From Diaphorobacter caeni (GTDB taxonomy: Bacteria; Pseudomonadota; Gammaproteobacteria; Burkholderiales; Burkholderiaceae_C), in NCBI RefSeq assembly GCF_015354245.1, contig NZ_JADKYZ010000014.1, positions 1 to 64,000 of the forward strand: a stretch of 64,000 nt of DNA, in the 5' to 3' direction. The position numbers and the translations under genes are program-made. Shown here in pieces: positions 13,575 through 21,901 of this stretch; position 1 is the stretch's first letter; every line of letters starts with the position of its first letter. The notes under the pieces are model-generated. The model saw only the letters and a program-made list of their open reading frames with translations, had not been told where the DNA came from and searched no databases.

Positions 13575-14231
13575 ATGGATCACATTCAAGCACTGCGCAC
13601 CATCGCTGAATATCCGGTGGCTGAGCAGGATGACATGCCAGCCGCGAACATGCGCAAGATCGCGATTGAGGCACTGGAGCGTCTTCGCTCTGCTGAGCCT
13701 GCTGAGCCTGCTGAATATCCGCCGCTGCCCGCGCGTTTCCACACGGTTTACGACGACATTGATGGCAAAACCGTTCCGCGCTTCTCCGCCGACCAGATGC
13801 GCGCCTACGTTGACGCAGACCGCGCAGCCCGAGCACAGGCACCCGCTGCGGTGGAGCCGGTGGCTGACTTGATCGACTGGGAAATGTTGCCCGAAGACGC
13901 CGGCGAGCGGAATAGGTTCGACCGGAACCTGACTCTACTGCATGGCGGCGATGCCCGCGTAGCAGTCACTACAGCACTGCGCCTCTGGGCGGCCGCCCAC
14001 AGCGGCAGGGACTTCGGCCTGATGTGCGCAATCTTTGCAAACGAAGTAGCGAAGATGCACATCGCACAGGCATCCCCTGCGGATGCGCTGGATGCAAAGC
14101 GGTATCGATGGTTGCGTGACGTGCAAATCGGAGACGATCCCGAATCGATAAACCTTCCCCCAGCGAAGCGACGAGGACTTGACGCCGCTATCGACGCTGC
14201 TATGGCAGCACAGCAGGATGGAGGGGTGTGA
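13575..14231 (+). CDS. phage protein, unknown, modular
   Basis: A 218-residue protein with a strong ribosome site (GGAGGGG). The N-terminal helix (IQALRTIAEYPVAEQDDM), a middle SADQMRAYVDADRAARAQ segment and the C-terminal DAKRYRWLRD...LDAAIDAAM segment each recur in separate small phage proteins, so it looks like a fusion of such modules. No function known. Confidence 0.6.
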   Translation: MDHIQALRTIAEYPVAEQDDMPAANMRKIAIEALERLRSAEPAEPAEYPPLPARFHTVYDDIDGKTVPRFSADQMRAYVDADRAARAQAPAAVEPVADLIDWEMLPEDAGERNRFDRNLTLLHGGDARVAVTTALRLWAAAHSGRDFGLMCAIFANEVAKMHIAQASPADALDAKRYRWLRDVQIGDDPESINLPPAKRRGLDAAIDAAMAAQQDGGV

Positions 14232-14392
14232 TGCTTCACGCTTGGACTGAAATCCTCCCCTTGTTCGTCCTTCGCTATCTCGCTAGACGCCATTGCGGCA
14301 CGACCGGGGAAGATGGAATCAAAGTCTTTGATGCTCGCCCCGGCGTTCTAATTTTTGTTGCTCAGCGGGCAGCACAGGGAGCGAAGCCATGA
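14231..14392 (+). CDS. 53-residue phage protein
   Basis: Starts at a TGATG junction and ends in ATGA with the next gene. The N-terminus is hydrophobic (EILPLFVLRYLARR). Support is from coupling only. Confidence 0.4.
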   Translation: MLHAWTEILPLFVLRYLARRHCGTTGEDGIKVFDARPGVLIFVAQRAAQGAKP

Positions 14393-14619
14393 GCAGAAAA
14401 ACCAATGCTCACCCCACCGCAATATTTTCCATGTTGCTTGCGCTGCCGCCGAGCGATGAGTTTTGGCGCAACACATGGATGTTCACAAAACCCGTGTTCA
14501 TGAACGCGTCTCGGCAGGGCCGCGACGCGACTCAGTTCTTGGCGGCGTTTGAAAACTACCCACTACCGCTTCAGCGCTACATCACTCGCCGCGCATCCCA
14601 ATCAAAGGAGCCATCGTGA
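14389..14619 (+). CDS. phage protein, unknown
   Basis: A 76-residue protein coupled at both ends. It reads PPSDEFWRNTWMFTKPVF and AFENYPLPLQRYITRRA. Soluble and basic at the end. No family recognised. Confidence 0.45.
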   Translation: MSRKTNAHPTAIFSMLLALPPSDEFWRNTWMFTKPVFMNASRQGRDATQFLAAFENYPLPLQRYITRRASQSKEPS

Positions 14620-14849
14620 TCCGAAAGTTCTTTCAGTCATTCTGGTTTGAGCATTTCCTCGGTCAGCGTTTCCAGTGGTATCGCCGCTGGTACGGAGGTC
14701 GATGGGAGCTGCACTGGATCGAGATCTGCTGCAGCTACATCTGGCTATCCATGCATCCTGATCACAAATGGCCTGAGTACCGTCAACCGTGCTCCCACGG
14801 CACACCAACGATCGAGGACTACCCGATCAGAACCAAGGAAGAAAAATGA
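14616..14849 (+). CDS. aromatic-rich phage protein
   Basis: A 77-residue protein from GTG 14616, with AAAGGAGCC upstream and GTGA overlap with the previous stop. Very rich in Trp, Tyr and Phe in the first 50 residues. Function unknown. Confidence 0.5.
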   Translation: MIRKFFQSFWFEHFLGQRFQWYRRWYGGRWELHWIEICCSYIWLSMHPDHKWPEYRQPCSHGTPTIEDYPIRTKEEK

Positions 14850-15031
14850 TTCGATTGCTTTTCATCCTTGCACCGGCACTGCTTGTCGGGTTGGTGATCT
14901 TTCTCTTCGCTCAATTGCTGGGTCTCAACGATCGCGCATCACTACTTCCCGCTGCTCTCATGTTCTTTGGAACTGTATGCATCGGATGGAGCGCTACGAC
15001 TGCTCACCCTGGGCGAGGAGAAGGCCCATGA
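14846..15031 (+). CDS. small two-helix membrane protein
   Basis: A 61-residue protein with two hydrophobic stretches (about residues 4-24 and 33-50). Coupled to its neighbours. Function unknown. Confidence 0.5.
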   Translation: MIRLLFILAPALLVGLVIFLFAQLLGLNDRASLLPAALMFFGTVCIGWSATTAHPGRGEGP

Positions 15032-15126
15032 AGAAGCGAGTCCTGAGCCTCTCGATTGCCACGGTGCGCAGCCCATTCACAACAAGCAGTGATGCCTCAT
15101 TTGACTTCAGAAAACTACTGAAATGA
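15028..15126 (+). CDS. 32-residue phage peptide
   Basis: A very short frame joined to its neighbours by four-base overlaps at both ends. The product reads KKRVLSLSIATVRSPF. It may be real, or its translation may serve to couple the flanking genes. Confidence 0.35.
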   Translation: MKKRVLSLSIATVRSPFTTSSDASFDFRKLLK

Positions 15127-15323
15127 CACACACGATTCCACAGAACCCTGTTGTCTTGCGTCGTGAGTACCTTGAATTGGCTCGCGTTGTCGCAACGCGT
15201 AGTCCAACAGCAACAGATCTCGCAAGACTTGTTGCTCTCACACAGGCCCTGCTTCGTGATCTGACCAATGAACCGTCTCTGGCTCTGCGTGTGCAGATCT
15301 CAGCATCAGCATTGAAAGGATGA
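15123..15323 (+). CDS. phage protein, helical
   Basis: A 66-residue helical protein, ATGA-coupled to the upstream peptide. Sequence RREYLELARVVATRSP followed by an amphipathic helix. Function unknown. Confidence 0.5.
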   Translation: MTHTIPQNPVVLRREYLELARVVATRSPTATDLARLVALTQALLRDLTNEPSLALRVQISASALKG

Positions 15324-15326
15324 GCA

Positions 15327-15605
15327 ATGACAGCACAGACACAACCCTGCAAGCATATGCAGTTCGATGCGCAATGCCGCGTTGCGCGTCTTGAGGATAG
15401 CGGGCGCTTCATGCTTGAGGTCGGCGTGCGCTGCATCGATTGTGGCAAGCCGTTTCAATTTCTCGGCCTCCAACCCGGGCTGAACCTGAGTGGCGCAACA
15501 GCCAGCCTCGATGGGCTGGAAGCCAATATCGCCATCTGCCCGCAAGGCGTTCAGCCCACCCCATTGCAAGGCTTGCAGGGATACACCATCGAGGGGCACA
15601 ACTGA
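15327..15605 (+). CDS. conserved small phage protein
   Basis: A 92-residue protein with HMQFDAQCRVARLEDSGRFM and RCIDCGKPFQFLGLQPGLN, a pattern seen in many siphophages and prophages and always of unknown role. CIDCG suggests a metal site with the first cysteine/histidine pair. Start has no strong ribosome site but AAGGATGAG is close. Confidence 0.6.
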   Translation: MTAQTQPCKHMQFDAQCRVARLEDSGRFMLEVGVRCIDCGKPFQFLGLQPGLNLSGATASLDGLEANIAICPQGVQPTPLQGLQGYTIEGHN

Positions 15606-16114
15606 TGACAGCACAGTCACAACCCGAGCAACCAGAATCGTTGCAAATGGCGATTCGCAGCATGATTCAAGAAGCCGCCAGACTCCGTACACGCATCGCC
15701 CAGCTCGAAGCCGAGAACCAGCAGCTCAAGGCCGCGTTCGCAGATGCCGATCCGGTATCCGGGCAATGCCGCTTTGCGAACGAGAAGAAGTGGGGATGGT
15801 GCGCAGTCGAGCATGTGCGCATGGTGCAGGCCGATCCTCGATACGCCGCCGATGGCTATGAAGTCCGATACCTCTATGCGCACCCGGCAGCCTCCCGCCC
15901 TGCTTTGAGTGATGAGGAGATATTCGAAGCAGCAAAGCGCACCTTGCCCGGAAAGGCTCATGCCCTGATCCACGAGACAAACGCAGACTATGCGCATATG
16001 TGCGATATGGAGCCGGGCACACGATGGATATGCCAAGAGGTTCGGCCAGAGCACTCACTGTCTTTCGCTCGCGAGATTGAACGACTCGCAAATGGCATTG
16101 GAGACCCCACATGA
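15605..16114 (+). CDS. phage protein with coiled coil
   Basis: A 169-residue protein. Residues about 15-45 form a coiled coil (MIQEAARLRTRIAQLEAENQ), followed by a C-terminal domain (DEEIFEAAKRTLPGKAH and REIERLANG). Such early phage proteins are common, with function unknown. Starts at a TGATG junction. Confidence 0.55.
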   Translation: MTAQSQPEQPESLQMAIRSMIQEAARLRTRIAQLEAENQQLKAAFADADPVSGQCRFANEKKWGWCAVEHVRMVQADPRYAADGYEVRYLYAHPAASRPALSDEEIFEAAKRTLPGKAHALIHETNADYAHMCDMEPGTRWICQEVRPEHSLSFAREIERLANGIGDPT

Positions 16115-16332
16115 CAGACAAATGCAAGATATCAAAGGGCGAAATCACCTTGTGCTCTGCGGCATCGAAGGCTTCATCGCTGGGGTTCATCGAAGTTCAG
16201 GCCATGCGCAACCATGAAACAAACGCCCGCCGCGAACGTGTTGCGATCCGCAAGGGTAAGCAGTCAGCGCCACTGGACTATTGCCCATGGTGCCGCGCGA
16301 ACATCGACACATCATCAAAGGAGCCCACATGA
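16111..16332 (+). CDS. phage protein with CxxC end
   Basis: A 73-residue protein, basic in the middle (RRERVAIRKGKQ), ending in LDYCPWCRANID. The CxxC may bind metal or be half of a knuckle. It is ATGA-coupled to both neighbours. Confidence 0.5.
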   Translation: MTDKCKISKGEITLCSAASKASSLGFIEVQAMRNHETNARRERVAIRKGKQSAPLDYCPWCRANIDTSSKEPT

Positions 16333-16986
16333 CAGACCAAGACCAAAGCCGCTGATGTGGTGTTGCCGGAGCCGTTTGGATACTGGCATGAAGGCGCGAC
16401 ATATGACGAATCCGAGTTCTTCAAACACAGCGAGTCCGGAGATGTAGCGTGCGAGGAATGCGTCAAGCTGCACACAGAGCAGACAGTACGCGCCCTGCTT
16501 GCAACTGAGCGCGCAGGGTTGCAAGCTCTGGGTTGCATGCTGCCAGAGGGGTACAAATCCGGCATTCAAACTGGCGCACAGGTAAGCCTGTTCTTCGAAT
16601 CGCAGTCGAATGCCACCGCATGGCTCGAGGCCTTCATGGATCATTGTGAAGGCGCTGCCCCATCGGTGCCGCAAGGGTGGATGCCGATTGAGAGTGCGCC
16701 GAAGGATAAGACCATCCTGCTCGGCTATCGCAACTCCAACGGCCACTGGCGAACACTGCGCGGCGAGTACATGCTCGATGAGCACATGCAGGCCGGGTAT
16801 CTGCAAGGAGCTTCCGAGATGGTAGCTGCAGGGCTGACAACACCAGAACGCGCGAGTGAGCTTGTGCAAGCCAAGGCTGACGAGATCAACCGCGTCCCGG
16901 CGTATGTCCGCCAAGCAGTGAAGATGCTGACCAAAGCCCTGCGCGACCACGAGAAGCGATCCGGAATCGTGGAGGCTGGCTCATAA
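16329..16986 (+). pseudogene. phage protein, apparent +1 frameshift near start
   Basis: An ATG at 16329 with AAAGGAGCC upstream opens a frame that stops after eight codons. Dropping one G near 16341 gives MTDQTKAADVVLPEPFGYWH and joins the long frame that otherwise would begin at a GTG (16357) with no ribosome site. The long part has 209 residues and contains WMPIESAPKDKTILLGYRN, like the DUF551 family of phage proteins. Either the base is a sequencing error, or translation starts at 16357, or the gene is damaged. Confidence 0.6.
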
Positions 16987-17026
16987 CCACCATCAGCAAA
17001 CGATTCCGCGAACAAGACGAACCACT

Positions 17027-17050
17027 GCCCGCCGATTGAGCGGGCTTTTT
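17027..17050 (+). terminator. terminator near the end of the early operon
   Basis: GCCCGC, a loop and GCGGGC followed by five T, directly after the frameshifted gene. Confidence 0.7.
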
Positions 17051-17064
17051 ATTTGGAGATTGAG

Positions 17065-17220
17065 ATGCTCAGAATACTGAAATTCTTGCTCACTGGCGTC
17101 TGGCACATGCACACATGGGAAACCATAGATCGGAGAATTTGCACATCAGATCTCGGCGACAAGTGGACTCGCTACTACTGCCGTTGCACGGTCTGTGGCG
17201 AACACAAGAAATTTGATTGA
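17065..17220 (+). CDS. 51-residue phage protein
   Basis: ATG at 17065 with GGAGATTGAG upstream. It has a hydrophobic start and CRCTVCGEHKKF at the end. The Cys pair may bind metal. Function unknown. Confidence 0.45.
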   Translation: MLRILKFLLTGVWHMHTWETIDRRICTSDLGDKWTRYYCRCTVCGEHKKFD

Positions 17221-17261
17221 CCACCCCGCCCCTCATGGGGCGATATTGGGAGAGATGAAAA

Positions 17262-17459
17262 ATGATGAACTTGCTAACGCTGGACGACATTACGGCTATG
17301 ATCAAGCTCAGCAGACACCATGTACGTGATGTGGTGGTCAAGCAACCAGGATTTCCAGCGCCCGTTCCGGGCTCTGGTGTACGTAAACCCCGCTGGAGCG
17401 AGAGTGCTGTGCGAAAATTCTTCGCAGGCAAGCCCGCACAAATTTCCCACAACGCCTGA
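17262..17459 (+). CDS. AlpA/excisionase-like DNA-binding protein
   Basis: A 65-residue protein with the winged-helix plan of AlpA/MerR-type small regulators: LLTLDDITAMIKLSRHHVRD (about residues 4-23), then FPAPVPGSGVRKPRW and a C-terminal helix (SAVRKFFAG). Excisionases of this type sit next to int at the prophage edge. It is the last gene before the att site, so it is the best excisionase candidate. A stem CGCCCC-TCAT-GGGGCG lies just upstream at 17227-17242. Confidence 0.65.
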   Translation: MMNLLTLDDITAMIKLSRHHVRDVVVKQPGFPAPVPGSGVRKPRWSESAVRKFFAGKPAQISHNA

Positions 17460-17480
17460 AACCCCGCGTCAGCGCTTGCT

Positions 17481-17503
17481 TTCGATTCCGGCCTCGGGCA
17501 CCA
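17481..17503 (+). other. attR: 3' end of a tRNA, probably tRNA-Leu
   Basis: The bases at 17481-17503 read as the 3' part of a tRNA: T loop TTCGATT, T-stem strand CCGGC, acceptor strand CTCGGGC, A and CCA. The upstream part needed for a tRNA is missing, being replaced by phage DNA. This is the classic scar left when a phage integrates in a tRNA gene. The acceptor strand pairs with GCCCGAG, a start that beta-proteobacterial tRNA-Leu genes can have; the exact species is not sure. The host terminator follows at 17539. Confidence 0.75.
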
Positions 17504-17538
17504 CCGCATCATCGCTGTTTTGTGAGACCGCTTCCAGC

Positions 17539-17575
17539 AAGCCTGCACCTTGAACATGAGGCGCAGGCTTTTTTG
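17539..17575 (+). terminator. host terminator behind the tRNA scar
   Basis: AAGCCTGC, a loop and GCAGGCTT then further T. It probably ended the original tRNA transcript before the phage entered. Confidence 0.7.
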
Positions 17576-17657
17576 TTGGCGCCAAACCCGCAGTGCCCGC
17601 CCCGCCGGTGATGCATCGCCACTGCGCCCCGGGCGCCGAAGGTAAAGGCACCACCGC

Positions 17658-18407
17658 ATGCAAGCGCCCCACCGGCCCGACGCCAAGACGCCCACCCCAG
17701 CCGCCTCCACCCAGAGCTTCAGCGACGCCGAGCGCGCCGCCGTCTACCGCGCCATCCACGAGCGGCGCGACATGCGCCATTTCAGCGGCGGCAGCGTGTC
17801 CGACGAGGTGCTGCTGCGCCTGCTGCGCGCCGCGCACCACGGGCCCAGCGTGGGATTCATGCAGCCGTGGCGCTTCATCCGCGTGACGAGCGGCGCACTG
17901 CGCGAGGGCATTCACGCGCTTGTCGAGCAGGAGCGCGGGCGCACCGCCGAGGCACTGGGCGAGCGCAAGAATGATTTCATGAAGCTCAAGGTGCAGGGCG
18001 TGCTCGATGCGGCCGAGGTGCTGGTCGTGGCCCTGCCGCCCGGCCGCGAAGCCCACATCTTTGGCCGCCGCACCCTGCCCGAGATGGACATCGCCAGCAC
18101 CGCCTGCGCCATCCAGAACCTCTGGCTCGCCGCGCGTGCCGAGAATCTGGGGATGGGCTGGGTGTCGCTGTTCGATCCCGCCGCTCTGGCGCAGCTGCTG
18201 CAGATGCCTGCGGGTGCCCATCCGCTCGCCGTGCTGTGCCTCGGACCGGTCACCGAGTTCTATGCGCGTCCCATGTTGGAGCAGGAAAAATGGGCCACCC
18301 GCGCGCCGCTGCAGCAGATGCTGATGGACAACGTCTGGGCGCAGGAGAGCCGTCTGGAAGCCGAGTCGGACGCAGCCGCGCCGCCCGATCAACTCCCGCG
18401 CGACTGA
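17658..18407 (+). CDS. bluB: 5,6-dimethylbenzimidazole synthase BluB
   Basis: A 249-residue nitroreductase-fold protein. It has RRDMRHF (36-42), AHHGPSVGFMQPWRFI (59-74), GRRTLPEMD (136-144) and GMGWVSLFDP (165-174), the BluB signature blocks. BluB breaks down reduced FMN with oxygen to form 5,6-dimethylbenzimidazole, the lower ligand of vitamin B12. The gene stands alone here; no cobalamin riboswitch is seen upstream. Its 3' end overlaps the convergent surface-protein gene by 19 bases. Confidence 0.88.
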   Translation: MQAPHRPDAKTPTPAASTQSFSDAERAAVYRAIHERRDMRHFSGGSVSDEVLLRLLRAAHHGPSVGFMQPWRFIRVTSGALREGIHALVEQERGRTAEALGERKNDFMKLKVQGVLDAAEVLVVALPPGREAHIFGRRTLPEMDIASTACAIQNLWLAARAENLGMGWVSLFDPAALAQLLQMPAGAHPLAVLCLGPVTEFYARPMLEQEKWATRAPLQQMLMDNVWAQESRLEAESDAAAPPDQLPRD

Positions 18408-21400
18408 CGACGGCGCCCGCGCAGCACGCCCATCCCCGTGACCAGCAGCGTACTCAGCGCTGCGGCCCATCCGGCACCACCCAGCGGCACCGGCTGCGCG
18501 GCGGACGGCGCCGCCGCCGTGACCTTGATGCTGACCGTTGCCGTCTCCTGCACACCTCCCGAGGTGACGGTGTAGGTGAAGCTGGTTGAGCCGGTGTAGT
18601 CCTTGGCGGGCGTGAACTCCAGTTGCCCGCCCGAGAGCAAAGCGACGCTGCCTTGGCTGACCGTTACCGGCGCTCCCACCACCAGCGGCCTGGAGTCGAT
18701 GGCGGTGATGGCGCGATCCGGGTTGGAGAAGCTGTCGTTCGCCATCACCGCAATGGTCGTGCTCGTGTTCCTGCTCGCGGCGGCAGCATCGTTGGCGATG
18801 TCCTGCACCGGCACGACGGTGATGGAGACCTGGTGCGGCACGGCTTGCGTTCCGTCGCTGGCGCTGACGCTCAACAGCGCGCTGCCGTTGTAATCGGCCG
18901 TGGGCTGGAACACCAGCGCCGCAAGCGCCGCCTGCACATCGGCAACCGTGCCGCTCAGCGTGACGGAGGCGCTGCCGCTGCCACCCACCGTGGCGGCCTT
19001 GGCAGGGGTGGCTTTGGCGGATGACTTGGATGCGCCTGCAGTCAACGTGCCGTTCGTCACCGTCGCGGTCGCGGTGATCTGGTCGAACGAGCCGCCGCCC
19101 AGCCGCAGGCCGGTAACGGGCAGCGGCGTGTCTTCATTCGTCGACAAACTGAGCGGGCCGCTCAACGCCGGGGGCGCATAGGCCTGCACCAAGACGGTGA
19201 TCTGTCCGCTTTCAGAGATGCCCGACTGCGGACTCAACACCGTGTAGCTGAAGCTGTCGCTTCCATCAAAGCCCACGGCCGGCGTGTAGACGACCGAACC
19301 ATCGGACTGCATGGAAACCGTGCCGTGCGCAGGCGCGCCGAGTGCCGTGAGCGTGCGCTGCGGATCTTCGAAACTGTCGGCAGCGGCCCCGCCGTCACCG
19401 GTCAGCACATTGAAACCTGCCGCTTTGCCGAAAGGGGTGGTGATGCTGTCATCCACCGTATCCTGCACCGCAGCGATCGTGAGCGACGTGCTGCGGATCG
19501 GAGCGCTGAGTTCCATGCTGCCCACACTGGCCACCACCACCGCTCCGGTGGCGCTGGCCACCATCGACAGGGCCGTCATCGAATCGGTGGCCACAAAGGT
19601 CACGTCGCCACGCTGCCAGTCGTCGCTCACCCCGCTGGACTGAAGCGTGAACAACTGACCATCCACCGTGACGAGCAAGGAGCCACCGGAGTTGCTTCCC
19701 ACAGTCACCTGCTGCCACTGCAGCGGAACGGTATAAGTTTGCCCCGGCACCAGGCCTGTCAGCGTGGTTTCGACCGCGTCCATCGTGGGATAACCATTGA
19801 TGTAGCGATGCGTGAGCAGCAACATGGTCGTGCTCACGTCAGGCGCCCCGCTCAGATTGGTCATGGCGCCATCGGGCGTGGTGCCGAAGGCGTCCACGAT
19901 GGCGGGTTTGCCAGTTCTGGTTCTCCAATCCATGGGAGGCTGCGCTCCGATCCCTCCACTCAACGCTGGCGCGTCCTTGCGCTGAACCCCGCTCGCCAAT
20001 CCATCATCATGCAGAGTCACCGTGACCGGGACAGGCGTGGCGACCGGCGTATTGAAGTCCGGCAAGGGCACGTACACCATCGAAGCGAGCGCCGCCGACA
20101 CGTCGACAGGTGCGCCGACCAAAGTCACGCGGCTGGTTCCATCACCCGTCACCGTAGCGGCACCGGGCGTCGACACCTGCAACACTCCGCCTCCCGCCAG
20201 ACCAGTCGGGATGCTCACCACCAAGGTCACGTTGGCGCTGTCGTCAGCCAATGTCGCCAACGCATTCAACGCGAGAGTCACGTCTTCCGTGCCCGTTACC
20301 GAAGCCACGGTCAGTGTGGGCACCTTGTTGACCGGCAGGACCGTGATCGCTATCTGCCCGTTGGCGGTGAGTGCACCACCCTTTCCGGTGTTGCCGTTGT
20401 CGTTGAGCGCCATCACCAGCGTATCGCTGCCGACATAGCCCGGCGCGGGCGCATAGGTCAGCGCCTTGATCTTGTCGTTGATCTCGGCAGTGGTCCCGGT
20501 GATCACGAGGCTGGCGCCGGTCTGGGCACCCGCCGTGAGCGTGCCGTGGCTGACGGAGATCGTGAGCGACTCGCTGCCCGATTCTCCATCCACATCGCCA
20601 ACCGTGATTTGCGTGCCGCTGGCTACAGCCCAGGCAAAGCTGGTGTCCATCATCGTGGAGCGCACCGAAAATCCAAGACCCTGCATGCTGATTCTGTTGA
20701 GCGCAATGTCGGTACTGTTGGTTGTCGTGCTGGCATCCGCAATCACGATGCGCGTGGCAGCGCCCGGAGCGGTGAAGCTGACCTGCGCGTTCGAGGCGTA
20801 CTGATCGAGCTTCCATTCGCTGACGGGGGCGCCCCCTTGAAAAAGCGCAATGGGATTTCCCGTCGCCACGTCAATGGCCGAAACTCGCAGAAACTGCCCC
20901 GCATCCCCCCGACCGCCAGCGGATGTCGACGCGCTCAAGGTATAGCGCTCGCCAGGCACCGTCGTCGTGCCCTGCCATGCCACTCCATTGGGCGTCAGAT
21001 CGCCTGCGTTGTAACCCAGCCCGTTGTACACACCGATGTACTGCACGTTGCCGGACATGTTCCATCCCTGCCCCTGCTGGACGAAGTTGCCGTTGGTGAT
21101 GAGATCTTGTTGAATGGTCGGCGCGCTGTTGACCGCCGCCACATCAAAGTTGAACTGGCACGTGGCGGATGTGTGGGCCGGGTCAGGGTTGCCGGACGAC
21201 AGCGGAGTCGCCACCGCTCGAAAGTCAAACGCCATGAGACCGTTGAGATCCGTATTGGGCCTCCAGACGACTTGCCCCGACGCAATTTCGCCTGCCGTGA
21301 CGAAACGGTTCGGGTCGTAGTCCACGCCATTGACGAGCAAGGCGCCCTTGGCATTGACAGCCAGTGTCGTATACAGAAATCCGGCAAAGCCGCCACCCTC

Positions 21401-21577
21401 CGGATCTGCAAAGGAGTCGAAATCAGTTGTCTTGAGCTGGTAGTTGCCGTTCTCGTCGATCAGGCGCACCAGCGTGCCCGGGCAGGTCGGGACCGCCGCC
21501 ATCGCGGAGCCCATGGAACAAAGCATCGCCACGGCGGCGGAGGGGAGCGTGCGAGCGAAAGGCTGTAGCAGCGGCAT
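18389..21577 (-). CDS. large secreted surface protein with Ig/cadherin-like repeats
   Basis: A 1062-residue protein with a signal peptide (about 1-28, ending AMAA). Residues 140-320 contain a carbohydrate-binding-like region, followed by Ig- or cadherin-like repeats of 90-110 residues, several with VSHGTLTAGA, TNGTLTAGAS or DGSDSFSYTV-type blocks. The C-terminus is a sorting tail: a Pro-rich link, one hydrophobic stretch and an Arg cluster (LRGRRRQSRG), a degenerate relative of IPTL-CTERM. It is likely exported and processed at the membrane. Two other genes in the window carry related tails. The ligand is unknown, and the ribosome site is weak. Confidence 0.75.
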   Translation of the reverse strand: MPLLQPFARTLPSAAVAMLCSMGSAMAAVPTCPGTLVRLIDENGNYQLKTTDFDSFADPEGGGFAGFLYTTLAVNAKGALLVNGVDYDPNRFVTAGEIASGQVVWRPNTDLNGLMAFDFRAVATPLSSGNPDPAHTSATCQFNFDVAAVNSAPTIQQDLITNGNFVQQGQGWNMSGNVQYIGVYNGLGYNAGDLTPNGVAWQGTTTVPGERYTLSASTSAGGRGDAGQFLRVSAIDVATGNPIALFQGGAPVSEWKLDQYASNAQVSFTAPGAATRIVIADASTTTNSTDIALNRISMQGLGFSVRSTMMDTSFAWAVASGTQITVGDVDGESGSESLTISVSHGTLTAGAQTGASLVITGTTAEINDKIKALTYAPAPGYVGSDTLVMALNDNGNTGKGGALTANGQIAITVLPVNKVPTLTVASVTGTEDVTLALNALATLADDSANVTLVVSIPTGLAGGGVLQVSTPGAATVTGDGTSRVTLVGAPVDVSAALASMVYVPLPDFNTPVATPVPVTVTLHDDGLASGVQRKDAPALSGGIGAQPPMDWRTRTGKPAIVDAFGTTPDGAMTNLSGAPDVSTTMLLLTHRYINGYPTMDAVETTLTGLVPGQTYTVPLQWQQVTVGSNSGGSLLVTVDGQLFTLQSSGVSDDWQRGDVTFVATDSMTALSMVASATGAVVVASVGSMELSAPIRSTSLTIAAVQDTVDDSITTPFGKAAGFNVLTGDGGAAADSFEDPQRTLTALGAPAHGTVSMQSDGSVVYTPAVGFDGSDSFSYTVLSPQSGISESGQITVLVQAYAPPALSGPLSLSTNEDTPLPVTGLRLGGGSFDQITATATVTNGTLTAGASKSSAKATPAKAATVGGSGSASVTLSGTVADVQAALAALVFQPTADYNGSALLSVSASDGTQAVPHQVSITVVPVQDIANDAAAASRNTSTTIAVMANDSFSNPDRAITAIDSRPLVVGAPVTVSQGSVALLSGGQLEFTPAKDYTGSTSFTYTVTSGGVQETATVSIKVTAAAPSAAQPVPLGGAGWAAALSTLLVTGMGVLRGRRRQSRGS

Positions 21578-21730
21578 GATTGTTAGAAGATGTGTATTTC
21601 TATCAATGGTATGCGCTTCTTAGTTATTCAACAACTTCTTCGATGGCCTTCGCCATCTGCAGAGGCTCAATTGACATTGCGTGGCTCCAGCACCACATCA
21701 TCCAGGCACGCCCTGCCGATCAAGCGTGCA

Positions 21731-21759
21731 TGACACTGGTCAAAACATCGTGTATGATC
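21731..21759 (+). promoter_or_regulatory. orphan sigma-70 promoter
   Basis: ATGACA (21731-21736) and TATGAT (21754-21759) are 17 bases apart. Nothing that looks like a gene follows before the terminator. Confidence 0.55.
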
Positions 21760-21765
21760 GAATCC

Positions 21766-21893
21766 ATCAGAACTGATCAATACCGGTCACTTATTACAAA
21801 ATAAAAGAATTGGTTTCCGTTCAACACGAATGCTAGCCAGAGAGCCCAAGGCTCTCAGGTCTCAAAGCCGCCTCAGTGCGGCTTCTTTTTTTG
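21766..21893 (+). ncRNA. candidate small RNA
   Basis: From the predicted start near 21766 to the terminator is about 128 bases with no protein-like frame. It contains a perfect hairpin (GAGAGCC-CAA-GGCTCTC, 21840-21856) and the terminator hairpin. This is an inference from the promoter and terminator only; the transcript could be something else. Confidence 0.35.
21862..21893 (+). terminator. terminator of the orphan transcript
   Basis: AGCCGC, a loop of about six bases and GCGGCT followed by C and seven T. Confidence 0.7.
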
Positions 21894-21901
21894 TCTGCGC
21901 A

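Larger units (their letters stand above)
21578..21901. other. gene-free region with promoter and terminator
   Basis: No convincing gene on either strand. The region holds the start of the large surface-protein gene (minus) and, on the plus strand, a good promoter (21731-21759) and a strong terminator (21862-21893); see the separate entry. Confidence 0.5.

Noticed and set aside
17504-17657. Cobalamin riboswitch before bluB
   Set aside because: No B12-box-like sequence or matching stems; the space holds the tRNA scar and a terminator.
17469-18470. Minus-strand frame opposite bluB ending in VPEAGIESKR
   Set aside because: The VPEAGIE-type peptide is the translation of a reversed tRNA 3' end; it led to the attR call instead.
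19325-21568. A 747-residue plus-strand frame opposite the large surface protein
   Set aside because: It is very rich in Arg and His, with no family features, and mirrors a GC-rich gene with a signal peptide and repeats.
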